The notes under the pieces were generated by a model. The model worked only from the letters and a program-made list of their open reading frames with translations. It was not told the DNA's origin and did no database searches. Below, piece by piece: positions 1 to 7,321 of a DNA stretch of 41,187 bases (position 1 is the stretch's first letter; the number at the start of each line of letters is the position of its first letter). This stretch comes from Bacteroidales bacterium (GTDB lineage Bacteria > Bacteroidota > Bacteroidia > Bacteroidales > FEN-979). The translations under genes were made by a program, and so were the position numbers. Where the stretch lies: NCBI GenBank assembly GCA_017882335.1, contig JADGPR010000021.1, positions 1 to 41,187 on the forward strand, written 5' to 3'.

Positions 1-2148
1 AATCCTCTTGGAGTTTCAGTCACCCCAGACGGAAATAAAGTATATGTCGCGAACTGGAATAGCGATACTGTATCTATAATTGACACGGCAACAAACACTG
101 TTACAGACACGGCGAAGGTAGGAAATGTTCCTTCTGCTTTTGGACAGTTTATATGTACTCCTCCGGCACAACCACCATTACTTCCTGTTGCAAATTTCAA
201 TAGTGACATCACCGAGGGTTATGCTCCTCTTTCCGTGCAGTTTACAGATCTCTCTAAAAGCGCAACTGGATGGAGCTGGGACTTTGGAGACGGAGATACT
301 TCAACCGAGCAGAATCCCATGCATACTTACACTGTGGCAGGAACCTATACCGTTACTCTAACAGTAAGCAATGCAAATGGTATTAATTCGAAATCTGCTA
401 CGATACTAGTTCAGGCTGTTGCACCAATTTACTATTCTGGAAATGGTCACTACTATGAAGTGAAAAATGTGACGGGAGGCATTTCTTGGGAAGACGCGAA
501 AAATGAAGCTCAATCTTTATCCTATTCAGGTATGAATGGACATCTGGCTACGATCACTTCTCAGGATGAAAATGACTTCATTGTTAACAATCTTGGTTCA
601 TCTGATCATTGGTTAGGTGGCTTCCAACCAAATGCTAGTGCAGAGCCCGATGGCGGCTGGCAATGGATAACTGGTGAACCGTGGGTTTATACCAATTGGA
701 ATAGTGGAGAGCCTAATAACTATGATGGAGTAGAAGAGTCACTTCATTTTCATGGCAATGAATATTGGAACGATAATTCTCATAATACCCTGCTAGGTGG
801 TTATATAGTAGAGTACGAAGTAAAGAATACAATTGTCAGTGGGAAACAATTTGCATATATACCAAACCTAAACAGCGATACTGTCTCTGTAATTGACACA
901 ACCACAAACACTGTTACAGCCACGGTGCCTGTAGGAGCCGGTCCTCATGGAGTTGCAGTCAGTCCAGATGGAAAAAGTGTATTTGTAACGAATCATCACG
1001 AAGAAACAGTCTCTGTAATAAACACAACCACAAAGACTGTTACAACCACTGTGCCTGTTGGAAGCTATCCATGGGGAGTTGCATTCAACCCGACAGGAAC
1101 AAAGGCGTATGTAACGAACCGTGGCAGCAATACTGTCTCTGTGATTGACACAGCTACAAAAAATGTTATAGACACCATTGATGTAGGAAGCTGGCCATTT
1201 GGAATTGAAGTCACACCGGAAGAAATGATAGTCACAACCGGCGGTTCGGAGGCCATCCTTTTTGCGATGAACAGCTGCCTCGACCCCGGCGATGAGATGA
1301 TCATCCCCGAGCCGTTCTATGCCAATTACAACGGGTTTTCAATGACCTCAGGCGTCGTGATAAAACCAATCGATTCCATCATTGAGAACGGATTTGCACT
1401 TCCCCCGATCAAGGCATTCGAAGATGCCATCACACTCCGCACAAAGGCAATCATGATCTGCAACCCCAATAATCCAACCGGTTATCTTTACTCAAAAGAA
1501 GAGCTGGAATCATTGCGCGAGATCGTCCTGAAACACGACCTTTTCTTTTTCTCAGATGAGGTTTACCGTGAGTTTACTTATGATGGCCGTCAGCATTATT
1601 CGGTCATGAACCTGGAGGGAATCGAAGAGAATGTAATCCTGCTGGATTCCATCTCCAAGCGTTACAGCGCATGTGGTGCCCGTATCGGTGTGCTGATCTC
1701 AAAAAACAAAGAGGTAATCTGCACTGCCATGAAATTTGCACAGGCACGGTTAAGCCCGCCAACATTCGGACAGATCGCAGGAGAAGAAGCCATCAATACC
1801 CCGGATTCCTACTTCAAAAAAGTCCTGAAAGAGTATCATGCCAGAAGAAATATTGTCGTTGAATCCATTAATAAAATGGCAGGATGTTTTTGTCCTGAAC
1901 CCGGCGGGGCTTTCTATGCTGTTGCACGACTGCCCATCGACAATTCAGACAAATTCTGCCAATGGCTCCTGGAAGATTTCAGTTTTAAAGGACAAACCGT
2001 GATGCTGGCTCCTGCCACCGGATTTTATTCAACGAAAGGCCGTGGAATTGACGAAGTTCGAATCAGTTACGTGCTGAATGTGAATGACCTGAAGAGCGCC
2101 ATGAAATGCCTCGAAGAAGCCCTGAAAGTTTATCCCGGAAGGAACTAA
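1..2148 (+). CDS. Chimeric open frame: YVTN propeller/PKD/C-type lectin surface protein joined to class I aminotransferase (5' end outside window)
   Basis: The frame is open from base 1. The first part reads as a secreted or cell-surface protein: a YVTN-type beta-propeller repeat (1-120), a PKD domain (about 190-415, motif WDFGDGDTS), a C-type lectin domain (about 430-825, with WLGG, EPNNYDG and WND) and three more YVTN repeats (about 844-1200). This order is typical of surface proteins of methanogenic archaea such as Methanosarcina. From about 1200 the frame becomes a PLP-dependent aspartate-type aminotransferase: TTGGSEAI, CNPNNPTGY, SDEVYREF and SISKRYSACGARIG, whose Lys codon (1657-1659) should bind PLP. 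Only about 315 of the usual 390-400 residues are present; the N-terminal 80-90 are missing. No signal or second start marks the join. A real fusion is possible, an assembly join more likely. The stop lies 4 bp from the convergent namZ stop. Confidence 0.8.
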   Translation, partial: NPLGVSVTPDGNKVYVANWNSDTVSIIDTATNTVTDTAKVGNVPSAFGQFICTPPAQPPLLPVANFNSDITEGYAPLSVQFTDLSKSATGWSWDFGDGDTSTEQNPMHTYTVAGTYTVTLTVSNANGINSKSATILVQAVAPIYYSGNGHYYEVKNVTGGISWEDAKNEAQSLSYSGMNGHLATITSQDENDFIVNNLGSSDHWLGGFQPNASAEPDGGWQWITGEPWVYTNWNSGEPNNYDGVEESLHFHGNEYWNDNSHNTLLGGYIVEYEVKNTIVSGKQFAYIPNLNSDTVSVIDTTTNTVTATVPVGAGPHGVAVSPDGKSVFVTNHHEETVSVINTTTKTVTTTVPVGSYPWGVAFNPTGTKAYVTNRGSNTVSVIDTATKNVIDTIDVGSWPFGIEVTPEEMIVTTGGSEAILFAMNSCLDPGDEMIIPEPFYANYNGFSMTSGVVIKPIDSIIENGFALPPIKAFEDAITLRTKAIMICNPNNPTGYLYSKEELESLREIVLKHDLFFFSDEVYREFTYDGRQHYSVMNLEGIEENVILLDSISKRYSACGARIGVLISKNKEVICTAMKFAQARLSPPTFGQIAGEEAINTPDSYFKKVLKEYHARRNIVVESINKMAGCFCPEPGGAFYAVARLPIDNSDKFCQWLLEDFSFKGQTVMLAPATGFYSTKGRGIDEVRISYVLNVNDLKSAMKCLEEALKVYPGRN
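844..1215 (+). repeat. YVTN beta-propeller repeats (about 42 residues each)
   Basis: Three consecutive protein repeats carry the pattern N-(S/H)-x-x-T-V-S-V-I-(D/N)-T-x-T followed by V-P-V-G and G-V-A. A fourth copy lies at 1-120, on the other side of the PKD and lectin domains. At DNA level the copies share stretches such as ctgtctctgtaattgacaca-like segments, so they are prone to wrong joining during assembly. Confidence 0.8.
1201..2148 (+). other. Aminotransferase portion of the chimeric frame (N-terminally incomplete)
   Basis: These 315 codons match the C-terminal four fifths of Bacteroidota aspartate/tyrosine-type aminotransferases (fold type I, PLP). The active-site lysine and the CNPNNPTG region are present, but the first 80-90 residues, which complete the substrate site, are not encoded upstream in this frame. 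If the contig join is artificial, the native gene continues on another contig. Confidence 0.75.
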
Positions 2149-2152
2149 CAGG

Positions 2153-3310
2153 TTATTCCGGATAAATCAAGTACTTTTTCCTTATCTCTTTAAATTTTTC
2201 CAATCCTTCCTGCCATCCCTGACGGATCTCCTGTTCGGTTTTGCCTTCGGTGATCTGTTTCCTGAGGCGGGATGTTCCCGCCAGCCGGTCGAAAGAATCG
2301 TTAAAGAAATGTGGATCGCTTCCCATTGTCTTATAGGCCATGATCAGCCAGGTAAGGTTGAGTCTGCCAAATAAACGCGGATGGGTTTTATAAAAATCCC
2401 GCAGGTCGAGTCCACGACAAAGTTGTCCGCTATACAAAGGATTGGATAAACCTTTGACCGGCTGCGGTGTAAACTCAAAAGAAAATCCTTTGAATGCCGG
2501 ATGTCCGTAAACTTCAAAAGGATAAGTTGTGCCCCTTCCGACACTGATGTTGGTGCCTTCAAAAAAACAAAGTGAAGGATAGAGGTAGATCGCATTCATA
2601 TCGGTCAGGTTGGGGGAAGGTTTCACCGGTAATTGGTACTGCGACATATGCGTATAGTTTTCCAACGGAATAACCTGTAAATCACAAATCATCCTGTTCT
2701 TCAGCCATCCTTCTTCATTGATCATTTTCGCATATTCGCCGATGGTCATCCCATAAACCACAGGAACCGGATGTAAGCCCACAAATGAGTACTGGGATGA
2801 ATCCATCACCGGGCCGTCAATATAAAACCCATTCGGGTTGGGACGGTCGAAGACCATTAGCGGGATATTTGCCTGCGAACATGCTTCCATCATATAAGAC
2901 AAAGTTGACAGGTAGGTATAAAAACGAATGCCTATATCCTGGAGATCGAAAACCACGATGTCGATATCTTTCAGATCGGCCGGGTCGGGTTTCTTTTTCT
3001 TGCCATAAAGAGAAATAACCGGAAGCTTTGTAGCTGAATCCACTGAGTTTTTAACAGTTTGTCCCGCATCGGAAAAAACCCGGAAACCATGCTCGGGACA
3101 GAATATTTTTTCGACCTTAAGTCCGATGTGCATGAGCGTATCAACCACATTGACTTTCCCAACCATCGATGCAGCATTTGCCACCACCGCAATATTCTTG
3201 TGCTTGAGATGGGAATAATAAAGGCTGGTTCGTTCAGCTCCGCAATGGATCTGGCCCTGCACTAAAAGTATGAAGGCGAAGAGAAATACTGTCAGCGAAG
3301 ATTTCAACAT
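2153..3310 (-). CDS. namZ: Exo-beta-N-acetylmuramidase NamZ family (DUF1343)
   Basis: The 385-residue product starts with a signal peptide (MLKSSLTVFLFAFILLVQG, cleavage near residue 20-24), so it acts in the periplasm or outside the cell. Family features are VANAASMVG near the start, the FCPEHGFR motif (about residue 70) that holds the proposed catalytic Glu, FDLQDIGIRFYTY, FDRPNPNG and VGRGTTYPFE. Characterised NamZ enzymes (GH171) remove terminal MurNAc from peptidoglycan fragments, so the role is muropeptide turnover. Mpl, another recycling enzyme, lies 2.6 kb away. The stop is 4 bp from the convergent aminotransferase stop. A TAnnTTTG box ends 5 bp before the ATG, which suggests an almost leaderless mRNA or a start a little further in. 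Confidence 0.85.
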   Translation of the reverse strand: MLKSSLTVFLFAFILLVQGQIHCGAERTSLYYSHLKHKNIAVVANAASMVGKVNVVDTLMHIGLKVEKIFCPEHGFRVFSDAGQTVKNSVDSATKLPVISLYGKKKKPDPADLKDIDIVVFDLQDIGIRFYTYLSTLSYMMEACSQANIPLMVFDRPNPNGFYIDGPVMDSSQYSFVGLHPVPVVYGMTIGEYAKMINEEGWLKNRMICDLQVIPLENYTHMSQYQLPVKPSPNLTDMNAIYLYPSLCFFEGTNISVGRGTTYPFEVYGHPAFKGFSFEFTPQPVKGLSNPLYSGQLCRGLDLRDFYKTHPRLFGRLNLTWLIMAYKTMGSDPHFFNDSFDRLAGTSRLRKQITEGKTEQEIRQGWQEGLEKFKEIRKKYLIYPE

Positions 3311-3315
3311 GCCAA

Positions 3316-3323
3316 CAAAATTA
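3316..3323 (-). promoter_or_regulatory. Putative -7 box of namZ (TAATTTTG)
   Basis: The site matches the Bacteroidota sigma-ABfr consensus TAnnTTTG on the minus strand and ends 5 bp upstream of the ATG. No clear -33 TTG is seen. Confidence 0.4.
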
Positions 3324-3367
3324 CAAATTACGAATGAAATTAATAATTATTTCGCTACTTATAAACT

Positions 3368-3399
3368 CACCAGCTCGCCAAATCACCAGCTCGCAAGCT
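3368..3399. repeat. Octamer array (4 units, period 8/16)
   Basis: Two 16-bp copies, caccagctcgccaaat and caccagctcgcaagct, each read as two octamers. The array ends 2 bp from the stop codon of the small membrane protein gene at 3402. Confidence 0.75.
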
Positions 3400-3401
3400 A
3401 A

Positions 3402-3782
3402 TCAGTGCGAAGCGCCGAAAACAGCGCCTGTAATCATCGGGATTAACCAGATTGCCCATACCAGAATGCTGAACCGGTGAAAGTTAAGGATCATCTTCTC
3501 ATTTTTCCTGGTTAGAACAATCGTGGCCCAAATTGCATGGAACAACATCAGGCCGATGGCGATATTCCCTGTTATTCCATGAAAAGTAGTGGCAAACAAG
3601 GATCCTGAAAGAATACTCATTGCAGTGGTTCCGATGGTATCGGCAGTGAACCCTGTCCAGAAGAATACTGTATGCCACCATTTCAGTTTACGCTGGATGC
3701 GTTCTGCCCAGACGCCAACTGTGTAAAGTACCAGTGCCAATAAAATGAAGGAAATTGCGATGATTAAAGTTCGGGAATGCAT
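3402..3782 (-). CDS. Small membrane protein, TIGR03987/HsmA-like
   Basis: The 126-residue protein has four predicted membrane helices (about residues 6-24, 39-60, 68-90, 104-122) separated by short charged loops (RIQRKLK, RKNEK). The pattern around W-A-E-R and FHGITGNIAIGLMLFHAIWA resembles the TIGR03987 family, whose function is not established; I infer only an inner membrane location. It stands alone, 91 bp upstream of namZ on the same strand, so it may be cotranscribed with it. A TATATTTG box ends 4 bp before the ATG. Confidence 0.7.
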   Translation of the reverse strand: MHSRTLIIAISFILLALVLYTVGVWAERIQRKLKWWHTVFFWTGFTADTIGTTAMSILSGSLFATTFHGITGNIAIGLMLFHAIWATIVLTRKNEKMILNFHRFSILVWAIWLIPMITGAVFGASH

Positions 3783-3786
3783 GGAG

Positions 3787-3794
3787 CAAATATA
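3787..3794 (-). promoter_or_regulatory. Putative -7 box (TATATTTG) of the HsmA-like gene
   Basis: Exact TAnnTTTG match on the minus strand, 4 bp from the ATG. This spacing predicts a leaderless or nearly leaderless transcript. Confidence 0.4.
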
Positions 3795-3831
3795 ATTTAA
3801 TTATGAATTAGGAAAGATGAATTATGTTTTT

Positions 3832-3859
3832 CGTCACGCGTTACGCGTCACGCGTCACG
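3832..3859. repeat. Heptamer array CGTCACG/CGTTACG (4 units)
   Basis: Four exact 7-bp units: CGTCACG, CGTTACG, CGTCACG, CGTCACG. The same family occurs at 7287-7314, where it encodes the end of Mpl. Confidence 0.9.
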
Positions 3860-3877
3860 ATTATTCAACGTAATGCT

Positions 3878-3885
3878 TACATTTG
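3878..3885 (+). promoter_or_regulatory. -7 box TACATTTG upstream of the FtsX/LolC-like permease
   Basis: Exact TAnnTTTG match, 18 bp before the TTG start at 3904. Its last three bases form the TTG at 3883, which is therefore unlikely to be a translation start. The -33 element is unclear. Confidence 0.5.
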
Positions 3886-3903
3886 CAACCAAACCGCATC
3901 TTT

Positions 3904-5124
3904 TTGAACACCGAACTCTTTATCGCCCGCAGAATCCTGTCGAAGAACAAAGCCAACTTCTCGCGGCCCGTTGTTAGGATTGCCATCCTGAGCATCGGGT
4001 TGGGGTTGACGGTGATGTTTATTGCTGTTGCTATCCTGACGGGTTTCCAGAAAGAGGTTCGCGAGAAAGTGATCGGGTTTGGTGCTCACATACAGATCTC
4101 CCATTATGATGAAAATTCTTCCCTGGAGACAAAACCCATCTCCATGCACCAGGATTTTTATCCCTCACTTGAAACCGTTAAAGGAATCCGGCACATACAA
4201 GTCTATGCAACCAAGGCAGGAATTATTAAGACGGCCGACCAGATCCAGGGTATCGTACTCAAAGGGATAGGGCCGGATTATGATTTTTCATTTTTTTCGA
4301 ACAAGATGATTGCCGGCCATTTTATTCACCTCAGCGATACCGGCAAAACCAATGATGTGATGATATCAAAGAACCTGGCAGCGTTGTTGAAACTCCGGCT
4401 GAACGATGATATCAGGATGTATTTCATTTCCGGCACAACGACGCTGGGACGAAAATTCCATATCGCCGGTATTTATGAGACCGGACTGGAGGAGTTCGAC
4501 AAAGTATATGTGCTCTGCGACATCAGGCATATCCAGAAGTTGAACAACTGGCAACCGGATGAAGTAGGCGGCTTTGAGGTGATTCTTGATAATTTCAACG
4601 ACCTTGATAAAATTGGGAAATATGTTTACCGCAAGATAGGGATGACGCTGGATGCGAAGACGATCCGCGACCTCTACCCCCAGATCTTCGATTGGCTTGA
4701 TCTGCAGGACATCAATGTGCTCATCATTCTTGTTTTAATGGTGCTTGTTACCGGAATCACGATGATCTCTACCCTCCTGATCCTCATCCTGGAAAGGACA
4801 AATATGATCGGGATCCTGAAAGCGCTGGGAATGCCGAACGGAGGCATCCGGAGGGTATTCCTGATCAATGCAGCCTACATTATCGGTCAAGGTCTTTTCT
4901 GGGGTAACCTTGTCGGTGCGACCTTGTGTATTATCCAGCAGAAGTATGGCATCATCACCCTGCCGCAGGAATCTTACTATGTTTCGGTAGTTCCGGTGAA
5001 TCTTGATCCCTGGAATATACTTCTCCTCAATACAGGGACGGTGGTTGTGTGCCTTGCTATGCTCCTGGTGCCTTCGTATGTAACAAGCAGGATCTCTCCT
5101 GTGAGGGCCATACGGTTTTCATGA
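3904..5124 (+). CDS. FtsX/LolC/E-family ABC transporter permease
   Basis: The 406-residue protein has the LolC/LolE architecture: one N-terminal membrane helix (about residues 30-50), a large MacB-like periplasmic domain (about 50-260), then an FtsX domain with three helices (about 270-292, 320-345, 370-392). The segment LVTGITMISTLLILILERT followed by IGILKALGM is the coupling-helix region that contacts the ATPase. LolCDE moves lipoproteins from the inner to the outer membrane. No ATPase gene (lolD) is adjacent. I chose the TTG at 3904 because homologues begin with a sequence like MNTELFIARRIL and because the upstream TTG lies inside the promoter box. It converges with cysH (22 bp apart). 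Confidence 0.8.
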   Translation: MNTELFIARRILSKNKANFSRPVVRIAILSIGLGLTVMFIAVAILTGFQKEVREKVIGFGAHIQISHYDENSSLETKPISMHQDFYPSLETVKGIRHIQVYATKAGIIKTADQIQGIVLKGIGPDYDFSFFSNKMIAGHFIHLSDTGKTNDVMISKNLAALLKLRLNDDIRMYFISGTTTLGRKFHIAGIYETGLEEFDKVYVLCDIRHIQKLNNWQPDEVGGFEVILDNFNDLDKIGKYVYRKIGMTLDAKTIRDLYPQIFDWLDLQDINVLIILVLMVLVTGITMISTLLILILERTNMIGILKALGMPNGGIRRVFLINAAYIIGQGLFWGNLVGATLCIIQQKYGIITLPQESYYVSVVPVNLDPWNILLLNTGTVVVCLAMLLVPSYVTSRISPVRAIRFS

Positions 5125-5146
5125 TTTCAGCTTTTCCGGATTCCTT

Positions 5147-5848
5147 CTATTTCTGGTGCAACCCACATTCCCTATTCTCTGGAGACTCCCACCACCAGCG
5201 CCCGGACCGGATGTCTTCACCCGGCAGCACAGCGCGGGTGCAGGGAAGGCAGCCGATGCTGGGATAGCCTTTATCGTGCAAGGTATTGTAAGGAATCTTA
5301 TGCGCATGGATATAGTCCCACACCTGTTCGAGGTTCCAGCTGGCCAGCGGATTCACCTTGATCTTTTTTTGAATACTGTCCCATTCAACGGATTTGATCT
5401 CCTGCCGGGTGATCGATTGGTCTCTGCGTAGTCCGCAAATCCAAGCATCCATGCCCTGCAAAGCCCTTGTGAGCGGTTCTGTTTTCCGGATGAAACAACA
5501 CAATTTCCGGTTCTTCACATTCTCGTAAAAAAGGTTGATTCCATTGGAATTGACCATCTCTTCGACATCTATTGCATCCGGGAAGCAGACCTCAATATTT
5601 AATCCGTATTTTTTTCTGTTGATATCGAGCAGGTCATAAGTTTCCTGGAATAATCGCCCGGTATCGAGGGTGAAGATCTTCATTGCAGGATCGATACCGG
5701 CAATCATTTCGGTGATGACCTGGTCTTCTGCGCCAAGGCTGGTGGCAAAGGCGATCCGTCCATTGAACTCTTTCGCAAAAAAATTGATTATTTCATGAGG
5801 TGTGGCTCCTTCCAGCCGGGAGTTATATTTTTCAATCTCCTGATTCAT
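5147..5848 (-). CDS. cysH: Phosphoadenylyl/adenylyl-sulfate reductase (assimilatory)
   Basis: The 233-residue enzyme reduces activated sulfate to sulfite with thioredoxin. Motifs: SLGAEDQV (PP-loop-type nucleotide site, residues 37-44), LDTGRLF, GLRRDQS, the C-terminal ECGLH with the catalytic Cys (near 228). It also has CC (near 117) and CLPC (near 200), the four cysteines that bind a [4Fe-4S] cluster in the bacterial APS-reducing type, so APS rather than PAPS may be the substrate. No cysD, cysN or sulfite reductase gene is in the window. The gene is divergent from mpl and has a TATATTTG box 24 bp before the ATG. Confidence 0.92.
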   Translation of the reverse strand: MNQEIEKYNSRLEGATPHEIINFFAKEFNGRIAFATSLGAEDQVITEMIAGIDPAMKIFTLDTGRLFQETYDLLDINRKKYGLNIEVCFPDAIDVEEMVNSNGINLFYENVKNRKLCCFIRKTEPLTRALQGMDAWICGLRRDQSITRQEIKSVEWDSIQKKIKVNPLASWNLEQVWDYIHAHKIPYNTLHDKGYPSIGCLPCTRAVLPGEDIRSGRWWWESPENRECGLHQK

Positions 5849-5872
5849 CTTCTCTAAGTTCTAATAAAAATA

Positions 5873-5880
5873 CAAATATA
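5873..5880 (-). promoter_or_regulatory. -7 box TATATTTG of cysH
   Basis: Exact TAnnTTTG match on the minus strand, 24 bp before the ATG, within the divergent cysH-mpl space. No convincing -33 element. Confidence 0.5.
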
Positions 5881-5912
5881 CGACAACTCGTTCCGGAGGT
5901 TGGAGAAAATTG

Positions 5913-5920
5913 TATTTTTG
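5913..5920 (+). promoter_or_regulatory. -7 box TATTTTTG of mpl
   Basis: Exact TAnnTTTG match, 17 bp before the mpl ATG at 5938. It excludes upstream in-frame starts, including one inside the divergent cysH gene. Confidence 0.5.
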
Positions 5921-5937
5921 GGCCAAACTATCATCCC

Positions 5938-7305
5938 ATGAATATCCATTTCATCGCTATTGGCGGAAGCGCCATGCATAACCTCGCCATCGCCCTCCAT
6001 AAAAAAGGAGTCACCATTACCGGATCGGACGATGAGATCTTTGAACCTTCGAAAAGCCGGTTGGCACGGTTTGACCTTCTCCCTTCAAAAGAAGGTTGGG
6101 ACGAGGCAAATATCCATAATGGACTCGATGCTGTGATCTTGGGCATGCATGCAAAGGCGGATAATCCTGAACTGCTGAAAGCGAACAAGCTGGGGCTCAG
6201 GGTCTTTTCTTATCCCGAATTCCTGTATGAACAATCGAAGGAGAAAACACGGATCGTCATCGGGGGTAGCCATGGGAAAACCACTATCACCGCGATGATC
6301 CTGCATGTGGCGAGGAAGAATGGACTAAACTGCGACTATATGGTGGGCGCCCAACTGGAAGGTTTTGATGTGATGGTTAAATTATCGGAAGAGGCCCGGT
6401 TCATGATCCTGGAAGGAGATGAATACCTCACCTCCCCGATCGACCGCCGGCCGAAATTTCATTTATACAAACCCAATATCGCCTTGTTAAGTGGTATTGC
6501 CTGGGATCATATCAATGTTTTTCCCACCTTTGAGAATTATATTGAACAATTCAAAACATTCATCGGCCTAATCTCATCCGGTGGAACCCTGATCTGGTGC
6601 AAGGAGGACGAGGAGTTGCAGAAGATATGCCCCGCTGCCCGCCCGGATATCCTGCTGCTTCCCTATTCATGGCCCGAATACCGGATTGAAAACGGGATCA
6701 CCCTGATCCGCTTTAAAAACCAGGAAGTTCCCATGCAGGTCTTTGGTAAGCATAACCTTCTCAATCTGAATGGTTCCCGGCTGGTATGCAATGCATTGGG
6801 GATCACCGATGAACAGTTTTACGCTTCGATACAAAGTTTCAAAGGAGCCTCCAAACGCCTGGAGAGGATTGCGGGGAATGAAGAAACTGACATATTCAAG
6901 GATTTTGCTCATTCGCCTTCCAAACTGATGGCAACCCTGAAAGCCGTTAAAGAACAATACCCGGAAAAGAAACTGGTTGCCTGCATGGAACTGCATACAT
7001 TCAGCAGTCTGAGCCAGGAGTTCCTTAGTCATTACAAAGGTTGCATGGATATGGCAGATCGCGCGATCGTATACTTCAACCCCCACGCCATCCAATTGAA
7101 AAAGTTACCTCCGATTACGGCACAGCAGGTAAAAAAAGGATTTGACAATAAAAGGCTGGAGGTCTTCACGGATTCGGAACTGCTAGTGCAAAGCCTGCTT
7201 CATGAAACCTGGCATCGGAAGAACCTGCTGATGATGAGTTCAGGGGATTTCGATGGGTTGGATCTGGATGAGTTGGCGGAGAAGATCGTAACGCGTTACG
7301 CGTGA
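5938..7305 (+). CDS. mpl: UDP-N-acetylmuramate:L-alanyl-gamma-D-glutamyl-meso-diaminopimelate ligase
   Basis: Mpl joins recycled tripeptide to UDP-MurNAc in the cytoplasm, saving murein precursors. The 455 residues show the Mur ligase layout: Rossmann start IHFIAIGGSAMHNLA (residues 3-17), ATP loop GGSHGKTT (about 109-116), EGDEY (about 162), the C-terminal domain beginning near the KRLERI segment, and FKDFAHSPSK. The ATG at 5938 fits the family; upstream in-frame codons lie in the promoter and in cysH. The last five residues (VTRYA) and the stop codon come from a CGTTACG heptamer array, so the C-terminus is not conserved sequence. It converges with rho, 16 bp apart. Confidence 0.93.
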   Translation: MNIHFIAIGGSAMHNLAIALHKKGVTITGSDDEIFEPSKSRLARFDLLPSKEGWDEANIHNGLDAVILGMHAKADNPELLKANKLGLRVFSYPEFLYEQSKEKTRIVIGGSHGKTTITAMILHVARKNGLNCDYMVGAQLEGFDVMVKLSEEARFMILEGDEYLTSPIDRRPKFHLYKPNIALLSGIAWDHINVFPTFENYIEQFKTFIGLISSGGTLIWCKEDEELQKICPAARPDILLLPYSWPEYRIENGITLIRFKNQEVPMQVFGKHNLLNLNGSRLVCNALGITDEQFYASIQSFKGASKRLERIAGNEETDIFKDFAHSPSKLMATLKAVKEQYPEKKLVACMELHTFSSLSQEFLSHYKGCMDMADRAIVYFNPHAIQLKKLPPITAQQVKKGFDNKRLEVFTDSELLVQSLLHETWHRKNLLMMSSGDFDGLDLDELAEKIVTRYA

Positions 7306-7314
7306 CGCGTTACG
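7287..7314. repeat. Heptamer array CGTNACG (4 units) forming the end of mpl
   Basis: Units CGTAACG, CGTTACG, CGTGACG, CGTTACG. The mpl stop TGA (7303-7305) lies in the third unit. The remainder separates mpl from the convergent rho stop by 16 bp. Confidence 0.9.
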
Positions 7315-7321
7315 AATAATT

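Noticed and set aside
5800-5937. Upstream start for mpl at 5800
   Set aside because: It would begin inside the divergent cysH gene and before the -7 box; the conserved Mpl N-terminus starts at 5938.
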